DNA of 14,035 nt from Oscillospiraceae bacterium (GCA_017410745.1 JAFPPJ010000193.1:1-14035); one strand, 5' to 3'. Shown: positions 6,307 through 13,068, counted from the first letter of the stretch. The notes: generated by a model from the letters alone, not told the origin. Translations and numbers: made by a program.

Positions 6307-7053
6307 GTGTATTACTGCTGCGGTATTACCGATAAAGGCATCGCTGAATCGAACGAAGACTCCTACCTCGTAGGCGGTCATGTAATGAATGAAGCAACAA
6401 AGGAATGTGACGTCATACCGCCGTTCATCGCGGCTGTAGCAGACGGCGTGGGCGGTGAGGATGCAGGCGAAGTAGCTTCGCGTCTGACACTGCAGCTCCT
6501 CTCATCGGGCAGGCCCTACAAGGGTGCAGACATCACTGCACGCATCATGGGCATACACCGCAATGTGCGCGACCTCGGCATAAAGAGCGGACATTCCAAT
6601 ATGCAGTCTACTCTCTGCGCACTGTGCGTGGATGAGAAGAACAATGCATATGTTATAAACGTGGGCGATTCCCGTCTGTATCTCTACAGAGAGGGGACAC
6701 TCAAGCAGATATCCACCGACCAGTCGCTCGTGCAGATGCTCTACGAACAGGGGAGCATCACCGAGATAGAGAAGGCCAAGCATAACGGGCACAATATAAT
6801 CATGCCCGTCATAGGCAACCTTGCCAATGACCCCGAGCCTGTGATAACACAGATAGACGGCGGCCTTGGCTACGGCGATGTGGTGCTCATATGCTCCGAC
6901 GGCCTGTCGGACTATGTGACAAGGGGCGAGATAGAGGAGATACTCTCCTGGCCCATGCACCTGTCGAAGAGACTGCGTGCCCTTGCAGACCTGGCACTTG
7001 AACACGGCAGCACGGACAATATCACCGCCGTGGGAGTGTTCTGCAGGAAATGA
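6307..7053 (+). CDS. PP2C-family serine/threonine protein phosphatase (PrpC/Stp1-like)
   Basis: This 248-residue metal-dependent phosphatase has all PP2C motifs: GITDKGIAESNEDS (6-19), ADGVGG (45-50), GDSR (120-123), SDGLSD (197-202) and TDN (235-237). The aspartates D18, D46, D198 and D236 that hold the metal pair are present. Bacterial relatives reverse phosphorylation by PASTA-domain Ser/Thr kinases, acting on cell-wall, translation and nucleotide enzymes. No kinase gene is in this window. Start choice: GTG 6307 has GGGGTG nine bases upstream and puts the GIxDxG motif at the usual distance from the N-terminus. An in-frame ATG at 6256 would add 17 residues but lies 2-3 bases from the expected transcription start, so it would be essentially leaderless. 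It heads a run of genes with overlapping stops and starts; the ATGA overlap at 7050-7053 couples it to the next gene. Confidence 0.92.
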   Translation: MYYCCGITDKGIAESNEDSYLVGGHVMNEATKECDVIPPFIAAVADGVGGEDAGEVASRLTLQLLSSGRPYKGADITARIMGIHRNVRDLGIKSGHSNMQSTLCALCVDEKNNAYVINVGDSRLYLYREGTLKQISTDQSLVQMLYEQGSITEIEKAKHNGHNIIMPVIGNLANDPEPVITQIDGGLGYGDVVLICSDGLSDYVTRGEIEEILSWPMHLSKRLRALADLALEHGSTDNITAVGVFCRK

Positions 7054-7529
7054 GCATAGTTCTGCGGTATCTCACGCCTACTGACTGCGCAGAGTGCAGG
7101 CAGTGCTGCGTATTCGACAGGTACGGCCTGTGGGATACGCCCGTGATAACAGAGGAAAATGCGCAGGCGATACGCGCCATGCGTGATGATATACACTTCA
7201 TCGGCAGACCCGATGCAGGATATATATTCAATATGGGGCAGTATGAGAGCGGAGATATGTGCCGCTGTCCGGCACTCGGCGCGCATGGCTGCACCTTAGA
7301 TGAAAACAAGCCCTTTGACTGTCAGATATGGCCGTATATGGCTGTCAGACACGAGGGGAAGATATATGCGGCGGTCTCTGAGCTGTGCCCGGTATATTCG
7401 CGTATACCCATAGATGCACTGAGGGATGAGGCTGATGCGCTGCATGATATACTGTGTGCGGCAGTGAGTGCCCAGCCGGGTATCGTGCGGGACAGCGAAG
7501 GCTGCATACTTGTCAAGGAGTTGTACTGA
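7050..7529 (+). CDS. YkgJ-family Cys-cluster protein (putative Zn/Fe-binding, UPF0153-like)
   Basis: This 159-residue protein has the cysteine pattern of the YkgJ/CxxCxxCC family, thought to bind zinc or an iron-sulfur cluster. The N-terminal block is CAECRQCC (C13, C16, C19, C20). Then come C71 and C73 (CRCPAL), C81 (GCTL), and C91 in FDCQIWPY, plus C112-region SELCPVY. The central RxCPAL...G.C.l....P..C..yP pattern is the family hallmark. The precise function is unknown; it is predicted to be cytoplasmic, with no signal or membrane segment. The start overlaps the phosphatase stop by four bases (ATGA), and its own TGA overlaps the thyX start. Position within an operon of core biosynthetic genes suggests a housekeeping role, perhaps metal or cluster handling for IspH farther downstream (speculative). 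Confidence 0.8.
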   Translation: MSIVLRYLTPTDCAECRQCCVFDRYGLWDTPVITEENAQAIRAMRDDIHFIGRPDAGYIFNMGQYESGDMCRCPALGAHGCTLDENKPFDCQIWPYMAVRHEGKIYAAVSELCPVYSRIPIDALRDEADALHDILCAAVSAQPGIVRDSEGCILVKELY

Positions 7530-8161
7530 TGAAGATAATCAAACCGTCATACGAGATACTCGGTTCACCCGACGGCGAACAGATGATAAGGAATATAGAG
7601 CTTTGCGGCAGAGTGTGCTACAAGAGCGAGGACAGGATCACCGATCAGAGCGCTGCGAAGTTCATATCCATGATAATGAAGAGCGGGCATGAGAGCGTGC
7701 TCGAGCATGAGAAGATAACGGTCAGGGTGGTATGCGACAGAGGCGTCACCCATGAGATAGTAAGACACAGGCTCGCCAGCTATTCCCAGGAGAGCACGCG
7801 CTACTGCAACTATTCCCAGGATAAGTTCGGCAATGAGCTCACATTCATCAAGCCCTGCTACTTTGAAGAGGGCGATGAGAGATATGCTCTGTGGGTGAAG
7901 GCTATGGAGGAAGCGGAGAGGAACTATTTTGCGCTCCTCGATGCGGGAGCCAGGCCCGAGGAGGCAAGGGGAGTGCTCCCCAACGCCCTCAAGACAGAGC
8001 TTGTCATGACTATGGATATCCGCGAATGGAGACACTTCTTCCGTCTGCGCACAGCGGGCAGGGCGCATCCTCAGATGAGGGAGCTCGCCTGCATGATACT
8101 TGCGGGCTTCAAGGAGAGGATACCCGTATTGTTCGATGACATCACACAGGAGGATAACTGA
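7529..8161 (+). CDS. thyX: FAD-dependent thymidylate synthase ThyX
   Basis: This 210-residue flavoenzyme methylates dUMP to dTMP using methylene-tetrahydrofolate as carbon donor and FADH2/NADPH as reductant. The ThyX signature RHRx7S is present (RHRLASYSQES, 79-89), with GHESVLEH (53-60) upstream. The downstream active-site segments LPNALKTELVMTMDIREWRHFFRLR and AHPQMRE are also conserved. Start ATG 7529 overlaps the previous stop (TGATG) and has AAGGAG (7515-7520) eight bases upstream; a longer in-frame extension lies wholly within the previous gene. ThyX lets cells make dTMP without depleting tetrahydrofolate to dihydrofolate. It sits directly before cmk, so pyrimidine nucleotide supply is grouped here. 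Length and motifs are complete. Confidence 0.96.
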   Translation: MKIIKPSYEILGSPDGEQMIRNIELCGRVCYKSEDRITDQSAAKFISMIMKSGHESVLEHEKITVRVVCDRGVTHEIVRHRLASYSQESTRYCNYSQDKFGNELTFIKPCYFEEGDERYALWVKAMEEAERNYFALLDAGARPEEARGVLPNALKTELVMTMDIREWRHFFRLRTAGRAHPQMRELACMILAGFKERIPVLFDDITQEDN

Positions 8162-8823
8162 TGACAGTCGCGATAGACGGCCCTTCCGGAGCAGGCAAAT
8201 CCACCGTGGCAAGGGCTGCGGCTTCTGCAGTGCCCGGGATGATATATGTTGATACAGGTGCGATATACCGCGGCATAGCCTATACCCTCGTGACGGACGG
8301 CACCGATATATCCGATGCGGATGCGGTGAAGACTGCCCTTGACGGGATACATCCGAGCATAGACTATGTGGACGGCATACAGCATGTGTATATAAACGGC
8401 GAGGACGTGTCCGACAGGATACGCACACCCGAGATATCCCTCGCCACTTCCAAGATAAGCGCATACCCCGCTGTGCGTGATTTCCTGCTCGAGACACAGC
8501 GCAGGATAGCACGGGAGCACAGCGTCATAATGGACGGCAGGGACATAGGCACGATAGTGCTGCCCGATGCCGATGTGAAGATATTCCTCACCGCCTCTGC
8601 CGAGTGCAGGGCAAAGCGCCGCTGTGACGAGCTTGCCGCAAAGGGAACGCCCGTAACATATGAGCAGGTGCTTGCGGATATCATCAAGCGCGACAAGAAC
8701 GACAGCGAGCGTGAGACAGCACCGCTCAGACAGGCGGAGGATGCCGTGCTCGTGGACACCTCGGATATGACGCTCGATGAAGCGATAGAGGCAGTGAAGC
8801 AGGTCATCGGAGGCAAAAGATGA
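8161..8823 (+). CDS. cmk: Cytidylate kinase
   Basis: This 220-residue kinase phosphorylates CMP and dCMP with ATP, recycling CMP released by phospholipid synthesis and RNA turnover. Walker A is GPSGAGKS (7-14). The substrate-binding segment VDTGAIYRG and the conserved MDGRDIGT follow. The lid-like segment AKRRCDEL and the late KRDKNDSERETAPLR motif are typical of Cmk. The start overlaps the thyX stop by one base (TGATG), with AGGAGG (8148-8153) seven bases upstream. The stop overlaps plsC by four bases. The order cmk-plsC-ispH(-rpsA) is a recurring arrangement in Firmicutes, which strengthens the neighbouring assignments. No anomaly is seen. Confidence 0.97.
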   Translation: MTVAIDGPSGAGKSTVARAAASAVPGMIYVDTGAIYRGIAYTLVTDGTDISDADAVKTALDGIHPSIDYVDGIQHVYINGEDVSDRIRTPEISLATSKISAYPAVRDFLLETQRRIAREHSVIMDGRDIGTIVLPDADVKIFLTASAECRAKRRCDELAAKGTPVTYEQVLADIIKRDKNDSERETAPLRQAEDAVLVDTSDMTLDEAIEAVKQVIGGKR

Positions 8824-9494
8824 ATGCTGTAGTACGATATATAGTAAGAGGAGTATACCATCTCTGGTATGATTTCCATATAGAGGGCGAGGAGAATGTC
8901 CCCGAGGAGGAAGGCTTCCTCATCGCAGCGAACCATCGTACATATGCAGACCCGGTGCTGCTCACCATGCCCGTGAAGAAGCCTGTGAAGTATATGGCAA
9001 AGGAGGAGCTGTTCAAGAATCCCCTCTTTGCAGCATTCATACGCGGGCTCGGCGCGTTCCCCATCAGGAGGGGAGCGGGCGATATGGGCGTGATAAATGA
9101 CACCATCGAACGGCTCAAGAAGGGCTATAACGTGGTCATATTCCCCGAGGGCACACGCCAGAAGGAGAACAAGGTGGCAAGGGGCAAGACAGGCGCCGCT
9201 TTCATCGCCACAAGGGCGCATGCGCCCGTACTCCCCATGGGCATAGTCTTCGAGGGCGAGAAGCTCCGCTTCCGCACCAAGCTCACACTTCGCATAGGCA
9301 AGGTGATAGAGCCTGATGAGATAGCAGCGGAGGAGGGCGACAGAAAGGCTCTCAATGCCGCTAAGGCAAGGATAATGGCGGCTATAACCGAGCTTGTCGA
9401 GGGCACACCGGAGATAGAGGTGGATACTGCCGGCAAGATAGCATCCGAGACAGCAGTGACCGCCGAGAATACATCCGACGGGAGCGGAGAATGA
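8820..9494 (+). CDS. plsC: 1-acyl-sn-glycerol-3-phosphate acyltransferase (PlsC family)
   Basis: This 224-residue membrane-associated enzyme acylates lysophosphatidic acid to phosphatidic acid, the phospholipid precursor. The catalytic H-x4-D motif is NHRTYAD (38-44) and the glycerol-phosphate-binding motif is FPEGTR (108-113), followed by a conserved GKTGAAF and a later VLPMGI. The N-terminal helix (about 1-18) is amphipathic with aromatic residues and probably docks to the membrane. The last ~25 residues are Thr/Glu/Ala-rich and lie beyond the usual domain. ATG 8820 overlaps the cmk stop (ATGA), with GGAGG (8809-8813) six bases upstream. The stop overlaps ispH by four bases. Specificity for acyl-ACP or acyl-CoA cannot be read from the sequence. 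Confidence 0.93.
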   Translation: MNAVVRYIVRGVYHLWYDFHIEGEENVPEEEGFLIAANHRTYADPVLLTMPVKKPVKYMAKEELFKNPLFAAFIRGLGAFPIRRGAGDMGVINDTIERLKKGYNVVIFPEGTRQKENKVARGKTGAAFIATRAHAPVLPMGIVFEGEKLRFRTKLTLRIGKVIEPDEIAAEEGDRKALNAAKARIMAAITELVEGTPEIEVDTAGKIASETAVTAENTSDGSGE

Positions 9495-11428
9495 CTGTCA
9501 CAGTCGCACCGCACGCAGGCTTCTGCTTCGGAGTAGACCGCGCGGTGAACATGGCACTCGATGCGAAGGAGAAATGCTGCACCCTCGGTGAGATCATACA
9601 CAACCGCAGCGTGACCCGTGAGCTTGAGGAAAAGGGCATCCGCATAATAGATGCGCCCGAGGAGGCACAGCCCGGCGAGACGGTGCTGATACGTTCACAC
9701 GGGGTCGGTAAGGATATATACGACAGGCTCGAGGCCGCAGGCATACCATACAGGGACGGCACCTGCCCGTTCGTAAAGCGGATACAGCGCATCGCTGCGA
9801 AGTGCAGCGGCGAGGGAATGACGGTCATCATCGTTGGTGATGCGGATCATCCCGAGGTCAGGGGCATTGCGGGACACGGTGGTGACAGCGTTGTCATTGT
9901 GCCCGACATACAGGCTCTGGAATTGCAATTGAAAAATATTTGTGAAAATTTTCAAAAAAAGGTTGCAATTATGCCCCAGACAACGTATAATATAGTAAGA
10001 TGGAAAGAATGTCGTGATTTGGCGGAGACCTTTCCGGGAGTGACCGTGTATGACACCATATGCGAAGCCACCGCTCTCAGGCAGAAGGAATCCGAGGAGC
10101 TTGCACGGCAGTCCGATGTGATGATAGTTCTCGGCGGTCATCACAGCTCAAATACACGCAAGCTGGCCGAGATATGTGCAAGGCACTGCGAACACACCTA
10201 TGCAGCAGAGGATCTTGCAGAACTCAGAATGATGATACCCGAGGGTATTTTTCATAAAGATGTCCGTCTGGGCATCACTGCCGGAGCATCCACCCCGGCA
10301 CATATAATCAAGGAGGTCGTAAACCACATGAACGAGATTTATGAAGAGAACACTACTTTTGAGGAGAATTTCGAGGAGCAGCTCGAGGCATCCTTCAAGA
10401 GAATATATACCGGTAACAGGGTGAAAGGCACAGTCGTTGCAGTCAACAACACAGAAGCTGTAGTTGATCTTGGCACAAAGCAGACCGGATATGTATCCCG
10501 CGATGAGCTTACCGATGATCCGTCCCAGACTCCCGCTGACGTTGTAAGCGTAGGCGACGTTATCGATCTTATCGTTGAGAAGATCAACGACGCTGAGGGC
10601 ACAGTTCAGCTCTCCAAGAAGAAGATCGACGCTATGAAGGGCTTTGACGATATCGTTAAGGCTAAGGAGTCCGGCGAGATACTCGAAGGCACAGTTACAG
10701 GCATCGTTAAGGGCGGTCTTACCCTTATGTACAACGGTGTGAGAGTGTTCATCCCCAATTCTCAGGCTACTGCACGCAGAAATGACAAGCTTGAGCCCCT
10801 CGTTAAGACTGTTCAGCGCTTCAAGGTAATTGAGGTAAATGAGCAGAGGAACCGCGCAGTCGGCTCTATCCGTCAGGTGCTCTCCGCTGAAAGGGATGCT
10901 GCTAAGAACGCATTCTGGGAGAACGCTAAGGTAGGCGACGTATTCAAGGGCGAGGTAAAGTCCATCACTTCCTACGGCGCATTCGTTGATCTCGGCGGCA
11001 TCGACGGTATGGTACATATCTCCGAGCTCAGCTGGGACAGGATCCGTCATCCTTCCGAGGTAGTAAGCGTTGGCGACGAGCTCGAGGTATACATCAAGGA
11101 GCTCGATCCCGAGAAGGATCGCATCTCCCTCGGCTACAAGAAGGACGAGGACAATCCTTGGGTCAAGTTTGACAAGGAGTACAGCATCGGCGATGTTATC
11201 ACAGGCAAGGTAGTTTCCGTAACTCCCTTCGGTGCATTTGTTCGCATCATGCCCGGCATCGACGGTCTCGTACACATCAGCCAGCTCGCTGACAGAAAGG
11301 TCAACGATGTCAAGGAAGTTGTTTCTGTAGGTGATGAGGTAACTGCCAAGATCACCGACGCTGACAGCGAGAAGAAGAGGATCAGCCTCTCTATCAGAGC
11401 ACTTTCTGAGGACGGCGAAGAAGAATAA
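9491..11428 (+). CDS. ispH-rpsA: Fusion of IspH (HMBPP reductase) and ribosomal protein S1
   Basis: This 645-residue fusion is known from many Clostridia. Residues 1-279 are IspH, the [4Fe-4S] enzyme that reduces HMBPP to IPP/DMAPP at the end of the MEP pathway. Cluster cysteines are C12 (GFCFGV), C92 (GTCPFV) and C191 (DTICEAT). H37, H70, H120-P-E122 and QTT (163-165) are the substrate-site residues, and GGHHSSNT is conserved. Residues from about 300 form four S1 RNA-binding repeats (starting near RVKGTV, ILEGTV, VFKGEV and VITGKV). The last two are the most canonical (YGAFVDLGG, FGAFVRI). The Glu-rich tail ends at 11428. ATG 9491 overlaps the plsC stop. Isoleucine codons shift from ATA-rich (14 of 26) in IspH to ATC-rich (22 of 26, ATA 2) in S1. 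A promoter-like sequence and an SD+ATG lie inside the gene. Confidence 0.96.
   Translation: MTVTVAPHAGFCFGVDRAVNMALDAKEKCCTLGEIIHNRSVTRELEEKGIRIIDAPEEAQPGETVLIRSHGVGKDIYDRLEAAGIPYRDGTCPFVKRIQRIAAKCSGEGMTVIIVGDADHPEVRGIAGHGGDSVVIVPDIQALELQLKNICENFQKKVAIMPQTTYNIVRWKECRDLAETFPGVTVYDTICEATALRQKESEELARQSDVMIVLGGHHSSNTRKLAEICARHCEHTYAAEDLAELRMMIPEGIFHKDVRLGITAGASTPAHIIKEVVNHMNEIYEENTTFEENFEEQLEASFKRIYTGNRVKGTVVAVNNTEAVVDLGTKQTGYVSRDELTDDPSQTPADVVSVGDVIDLIVEKINDAEGTVQLSKKKIDAMKGFDDIVKAKESGEILEGTVTGIVKGGLTLMYNGVRVFIPNSQATARRNDKLEPLVKTVQRFKVIEVNEQRNRAVGSIRQVLSAERDAAKNAFWENAKVGDVFKGEVKSITSYGAFVDLGGIDGMVHISELSWDRIRHPSEVVSVGDELEVYIKELDPEKDRISLGYKKDEDNPWVKFDKEYSIGDVITGKVVSVTPFGAFVRIMPGIDGLVHISQLADRKVNDVKEVVSVGDEVTAKITDADSEKKRISLSIRALSEDGEEE
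9963..9991 (+). promoter_or_regulatory. Candidate internal promoter within the ispH part
   Basis: TTGCAA (9963-9968), exactly 17 bases, then a perfect TATAAT (9986-9991), lying within the coding sequence. Just upstream, 9920-9962 is markedly AT-rich with A- and T-tracts, unlike the surrounding coding DNA, and resembles an UP element. Transcription would begin near 9998, about 330 bases before a well-placed start for the S1 part. The match to consensus is seen directly; activity is inferred. Confidence 0.6.
10310..10330 (+). promoter_or_regulatory. rpsA: Internal Shine-Dalgarno and ATG at the IspH/S1 junction
   Basis: AAGGAGG (10310-10316) is followed 11 bases later by an in-frame ATG (10328, Met280). 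Translation from here gives a 366-residue protein beginning MNEIYEENTTFEE, which resembles the acidic N-terminus of free-standing clostridial S1 proteins just before the first S1 repeat. The spacing is slightly long for the SD, so efficiency is uncertain. The position at the domain border argues against chance. Confidence 0.5.
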
Positions 11429-11454
11429 TCAGGGGTTTTCCCCTCAGGATAATT

Positions 11455-11485
11455 TCCCGTCACCTCAGCGGTGACGGGATTTTTT
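11455..11485 (+). terminator. Intrinsic terminator after ispH-rpsA
   Basis: CCCGTCACC (11456-11464) and GGTGACGGG (11470-11478) form a perfect 9-bp stem, extended by a T-A pair, around TCAGC. Six T follow (11480-11485). A smaller AGGGG-TTTT-CCCCT hairpin precedes it at about 11432-11445. The T-run abuts the ribosome binding site of the recombinase gene, so that gene depends on read-through or on a promoter upstream inside rpsA. Confidence 0.92.
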
Positions 11486-11495
11486 GAGGTATGCT

Positions 11496-12455
11496 ATGGA
11501 TGAGAGAGAGTATCCCGATTATCTGATGGAGTATGTGTTCTACCTGCGTGACATACGCGGGCGCTCGGAGCGCACCATCAACTCGTACTGCACCGATCTG
11601 AAGCTGTTCTTCCGCTATCTCAAGGCGGAGAAGCTGCACGAGGACGGCGATGATATATCCGAGCTGCCCTTTGACACGGTGGCGAAGGTCACGCTGCGCG
11701 ATGTATACGGCTTCTTGTCCTATTCAGCACAGGAGCAGGGGAACAATGACCGCACCCGTGCAAGGAAGGTATCGTCGCTCAGGGGCTTCTACTCAGCCCT
11801 TGCAGCAGGGAAGATACTCAGCTACACCATAGCCCGCGACCCGGTGGCAAATCTCGAGAAGCCAAAGCTCAAGAAGACGCAGCCCAAGTATCTCGGACTT
11901 GACGACAGCAGGCGGCTCGTCACGCAGATGGACACGGAGGATCCGTTTTACAGGCGCGACTTCTGCATACTTATGCTGTTTCTCAACTGCGGCATGAGGC
12001 TCTCGGAGCTTGTGGGGATAAACCTCAATGATATTGATTTCCGCGACCGTACAATACGCGTGCTCGGCAAGGGCAACAAGGAGCGCATACTGCATATGAA
12101 CGAGGGATGCGCGGAGGCCATCACGGAGTATATGGCGGTGCGTCCGGTATGCGATGACAAGGCATTGTTCCTGTCCAAGCGCAAGACCCGCATCACGGGC
12201 AGGAGAGTGGAGCAGATCGTTTCACGGGCGATAGAGCAGATAGGCATGGACGGCAGGGGGCTGTCGGTGCACAAGCTCAGGCACACCGCTGCCACGCTGA
12301 TGTATCAGTACGGCAATGTGGATCCGATGGTGCTCAAGGAGATACTCGGGCATCAGAGCGTATCCACCACGGAGATCTACACACATCTGACGAATGAGAA
12401 CGTAAGGACGGCGCTTGACGCCAATCCTATGAGCGACATGCACGGAAAGGGATGA
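11496..12455 (+). CDS. Tyrosine recombinase, XerC/XerD type
   Basis: This 319-residue site-specific recombinase has an N-terminal SAM-like DNA-binding domain (about 5-105; YLRDIRGRSERTINSY is Xer-like) and a C-terminal catalytic domain with all active-site residues. These are R168 (GMRLSEL), K192 (GKGNKER), H259-x-x-R262 (HKLRHTA), H286 (GHQS) and the nucleophile Y295 (EIYTHL). Length and the compact domain layout fit chromosome-dimer-resolving Xer proteins rather than phage integrases, which usually carry an extra arm-binding domain. No attachment site or phage genes are adjacent. ATG 11496 is preferred, with GAGG (11486-11489) six bases upstream. A TTG at 11484 overlaps the terminator T-run. 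The stop lies six bases before the next ATG candidate at 12461. XerC versus XerD, or a lineage-specific single Xer, cannot be decided here. Confidence 0.92.
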   Translation: MDEREYPDYLMEYVFYLRDIRGRSERTINSYCTDLKLFFRYLKAEKLHEDGDDISELPFDTVAKVTLRDVYGFLSYSAQEQGNNDRTRARKVSSLRGFYSALAAGKILSYTIARDPVANLEKPKLKKTQPKYLGLDDSRRLVTQMDTEDPFYRRDFCILMLFLNCGMRLSELVGINLNDIDFRDRTIRVLGKGNKERILHMNEGCAEAITEYMAVRPVCDDKALFLSKRKTRITGRRVEQIVSRAIEQIGMDGRGLSVHKLRHTAATLMYQYGNVDPMVLKEILGHQSVSTTEIYTHLTNENVRTALDANPMSDMHGKG

Positions 12456-12460
12456 TTGCG

Positions 12461-12567
12461 ATGTACATATCAAGATCTAAGGCAGTACTGCTAAGACAGT
12501 CAGGATAATACTCTTTGTTATTGGCGGCTTCGGCATCCTTCTGTGGGGCGGCTGCACACTTACTCAG
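12461..12567 (+). other. Probable 5' end of the downstream gene, separated by a frameshift
   Basis: ATG 12461 has AAGGG (12447-12451) nine bases upstream. It opens a frame beginning MYISRSKAVLL that stops at TAA 12506-12508. In the frame of the next gene, the bases from 12481 onward have no stop and encode a good membrane helix (12499-12558: VRIILFVIGGFGILLW, then GGC), but no ATG, GTG or TTG. Joining the two frames by a -1 shift somewhere in about 12484-12507 would give a normal N-terminus followed by a membrane anchor. This can be a real mutation, a sequencing error, or recoding; no obvious slippery heptamer is visible. Confidence 0.55.
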
Positions 12568-13029
12568 GTGTCAAGAGAGAACCGCATCACGGAGAGCAAT
12601 CCCAACGGAGATTTTGATATCGCCATATTCATGACCTTCTTCATACTCACGCTGCTCGGCGTAGCAATGGTAGCGACGGGGATCAAGAATATCAGGCGTG
12701 AAAAGAGGGTGCAGTTCTACAACTCCATATTTGAGGCGGACAACGACGGCGTAGTCACCGCCGAGGAGCTGACCGCACAGACGGGTCTGTCTGTGCCCAA
12801 GATAATACAGGAGCTCGATCAGCTCATCACGGGCGGCTTCCTGATAAACTGCGTACTGCAGAGATCGCCCCTTGCAGTCACCCTCACCGTGCGCAATGAA
12901 GCAGCGGTACAGGCGATGAACGCATATGCGGAGCATCCCGTGAAGTGCCCTGCCTGTGGCGGACAGGTCAATCTGCGCACAGGTCAGCGAGTAGAGTGCC
13001 CCTTCTGCGGAGGCCCCATACAGGGATAA
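12568..13029 (+). CDS. Small membrane protein with winged-helix-like segment and C-terminal zinc ribbon
   Basis: I do not recognise a named family. The annotated span is the part from the first in-frame start-like codon (GTG 12568), which has no ribosome binding site, so the true protein probably begins upstream (see 12461-12567). Visible parts: a membrane helix at about residues 18-40 (IAIFMTFFILTLLGV), a basic stretch (RREKR), and a segment of about 50-100 with the spacing of a winged helix-turn-helix (GVVTAEELTAQTGLS, then LDQLITGGFL). A C-terminal zinc ribbon CPACGG/CPFCGG follows at about 127-149. With the upstream open region it would have two membrane helices with the domains on the cytoplasmic side. 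Function is unknown; a membrane-tethered regulator or scaffold is one reading. It follows the recombinase by a few bases and is likely cotranscribed. Confidence 0.7.
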   Translation: MSRENRITESNPNGDFDIAIFMTFFILTLLGVAMVATGIKNIRREKRVQFYNSIFEADNDGVVTAEELTAQTGLSVPKIIQELDQLITGGFLINCVLQRSPLAVTLTVRNEAAVQAMNAYAEHPVKCPACGGQVNLRTGQRVECPFCGGPIQG

Positions 13030-13039
13030 AAAAATTCTT

Positions 13040-13068
13040 TTGAAAAAAATAATTTTCTTTGGTACTTT
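13040..13068 (+). promoter_or_regulatory. Candidate promoter of the secreted-protein gene
   Basis: TTGAAA (13040-13045), a 17-base spacer, and TACTTT (13063-13068) preceded by TGG, giving an extended -10 (TGn). The surrounding 13028-13080 stretch is very AT-rich with A- and T-tracts, unlike the flanking genes. Transcription would start near 13075, leaving a leader of about 62 bases. Confidence 0.55.

Noticed and set aside
7565..8512. 315-codon open frame on the minus strand opposite thyX/cmk
   Set aside because: It runs across two well-supported genes, is rich in Cys/Arg/His/Ser as antisense shadows are, and matches no family I know.
10148..11275. 375-codon open frame on the minus strand opposite rpsA
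   Set aside because: It mirrors codon bias of the real S1 gene; the translation is low-quality with no recognisable domain, and no ribosome binding site is evident.
11496..12455. Phage or genomic-island integrase
   Set aside because: Compact Xer-like architecture, housekeeping neighbours, no tRNA, att site or phage genes nearby.
12715..12760. EF-hand or dockerin-like calcium loop (EADNDGVVTAEE)
   Set aside because: Position 1 is Glu, only one loop exists, the segment is predicted cytoplasmic, and the spacing fits a winged helix (GxVTxEELA) better.
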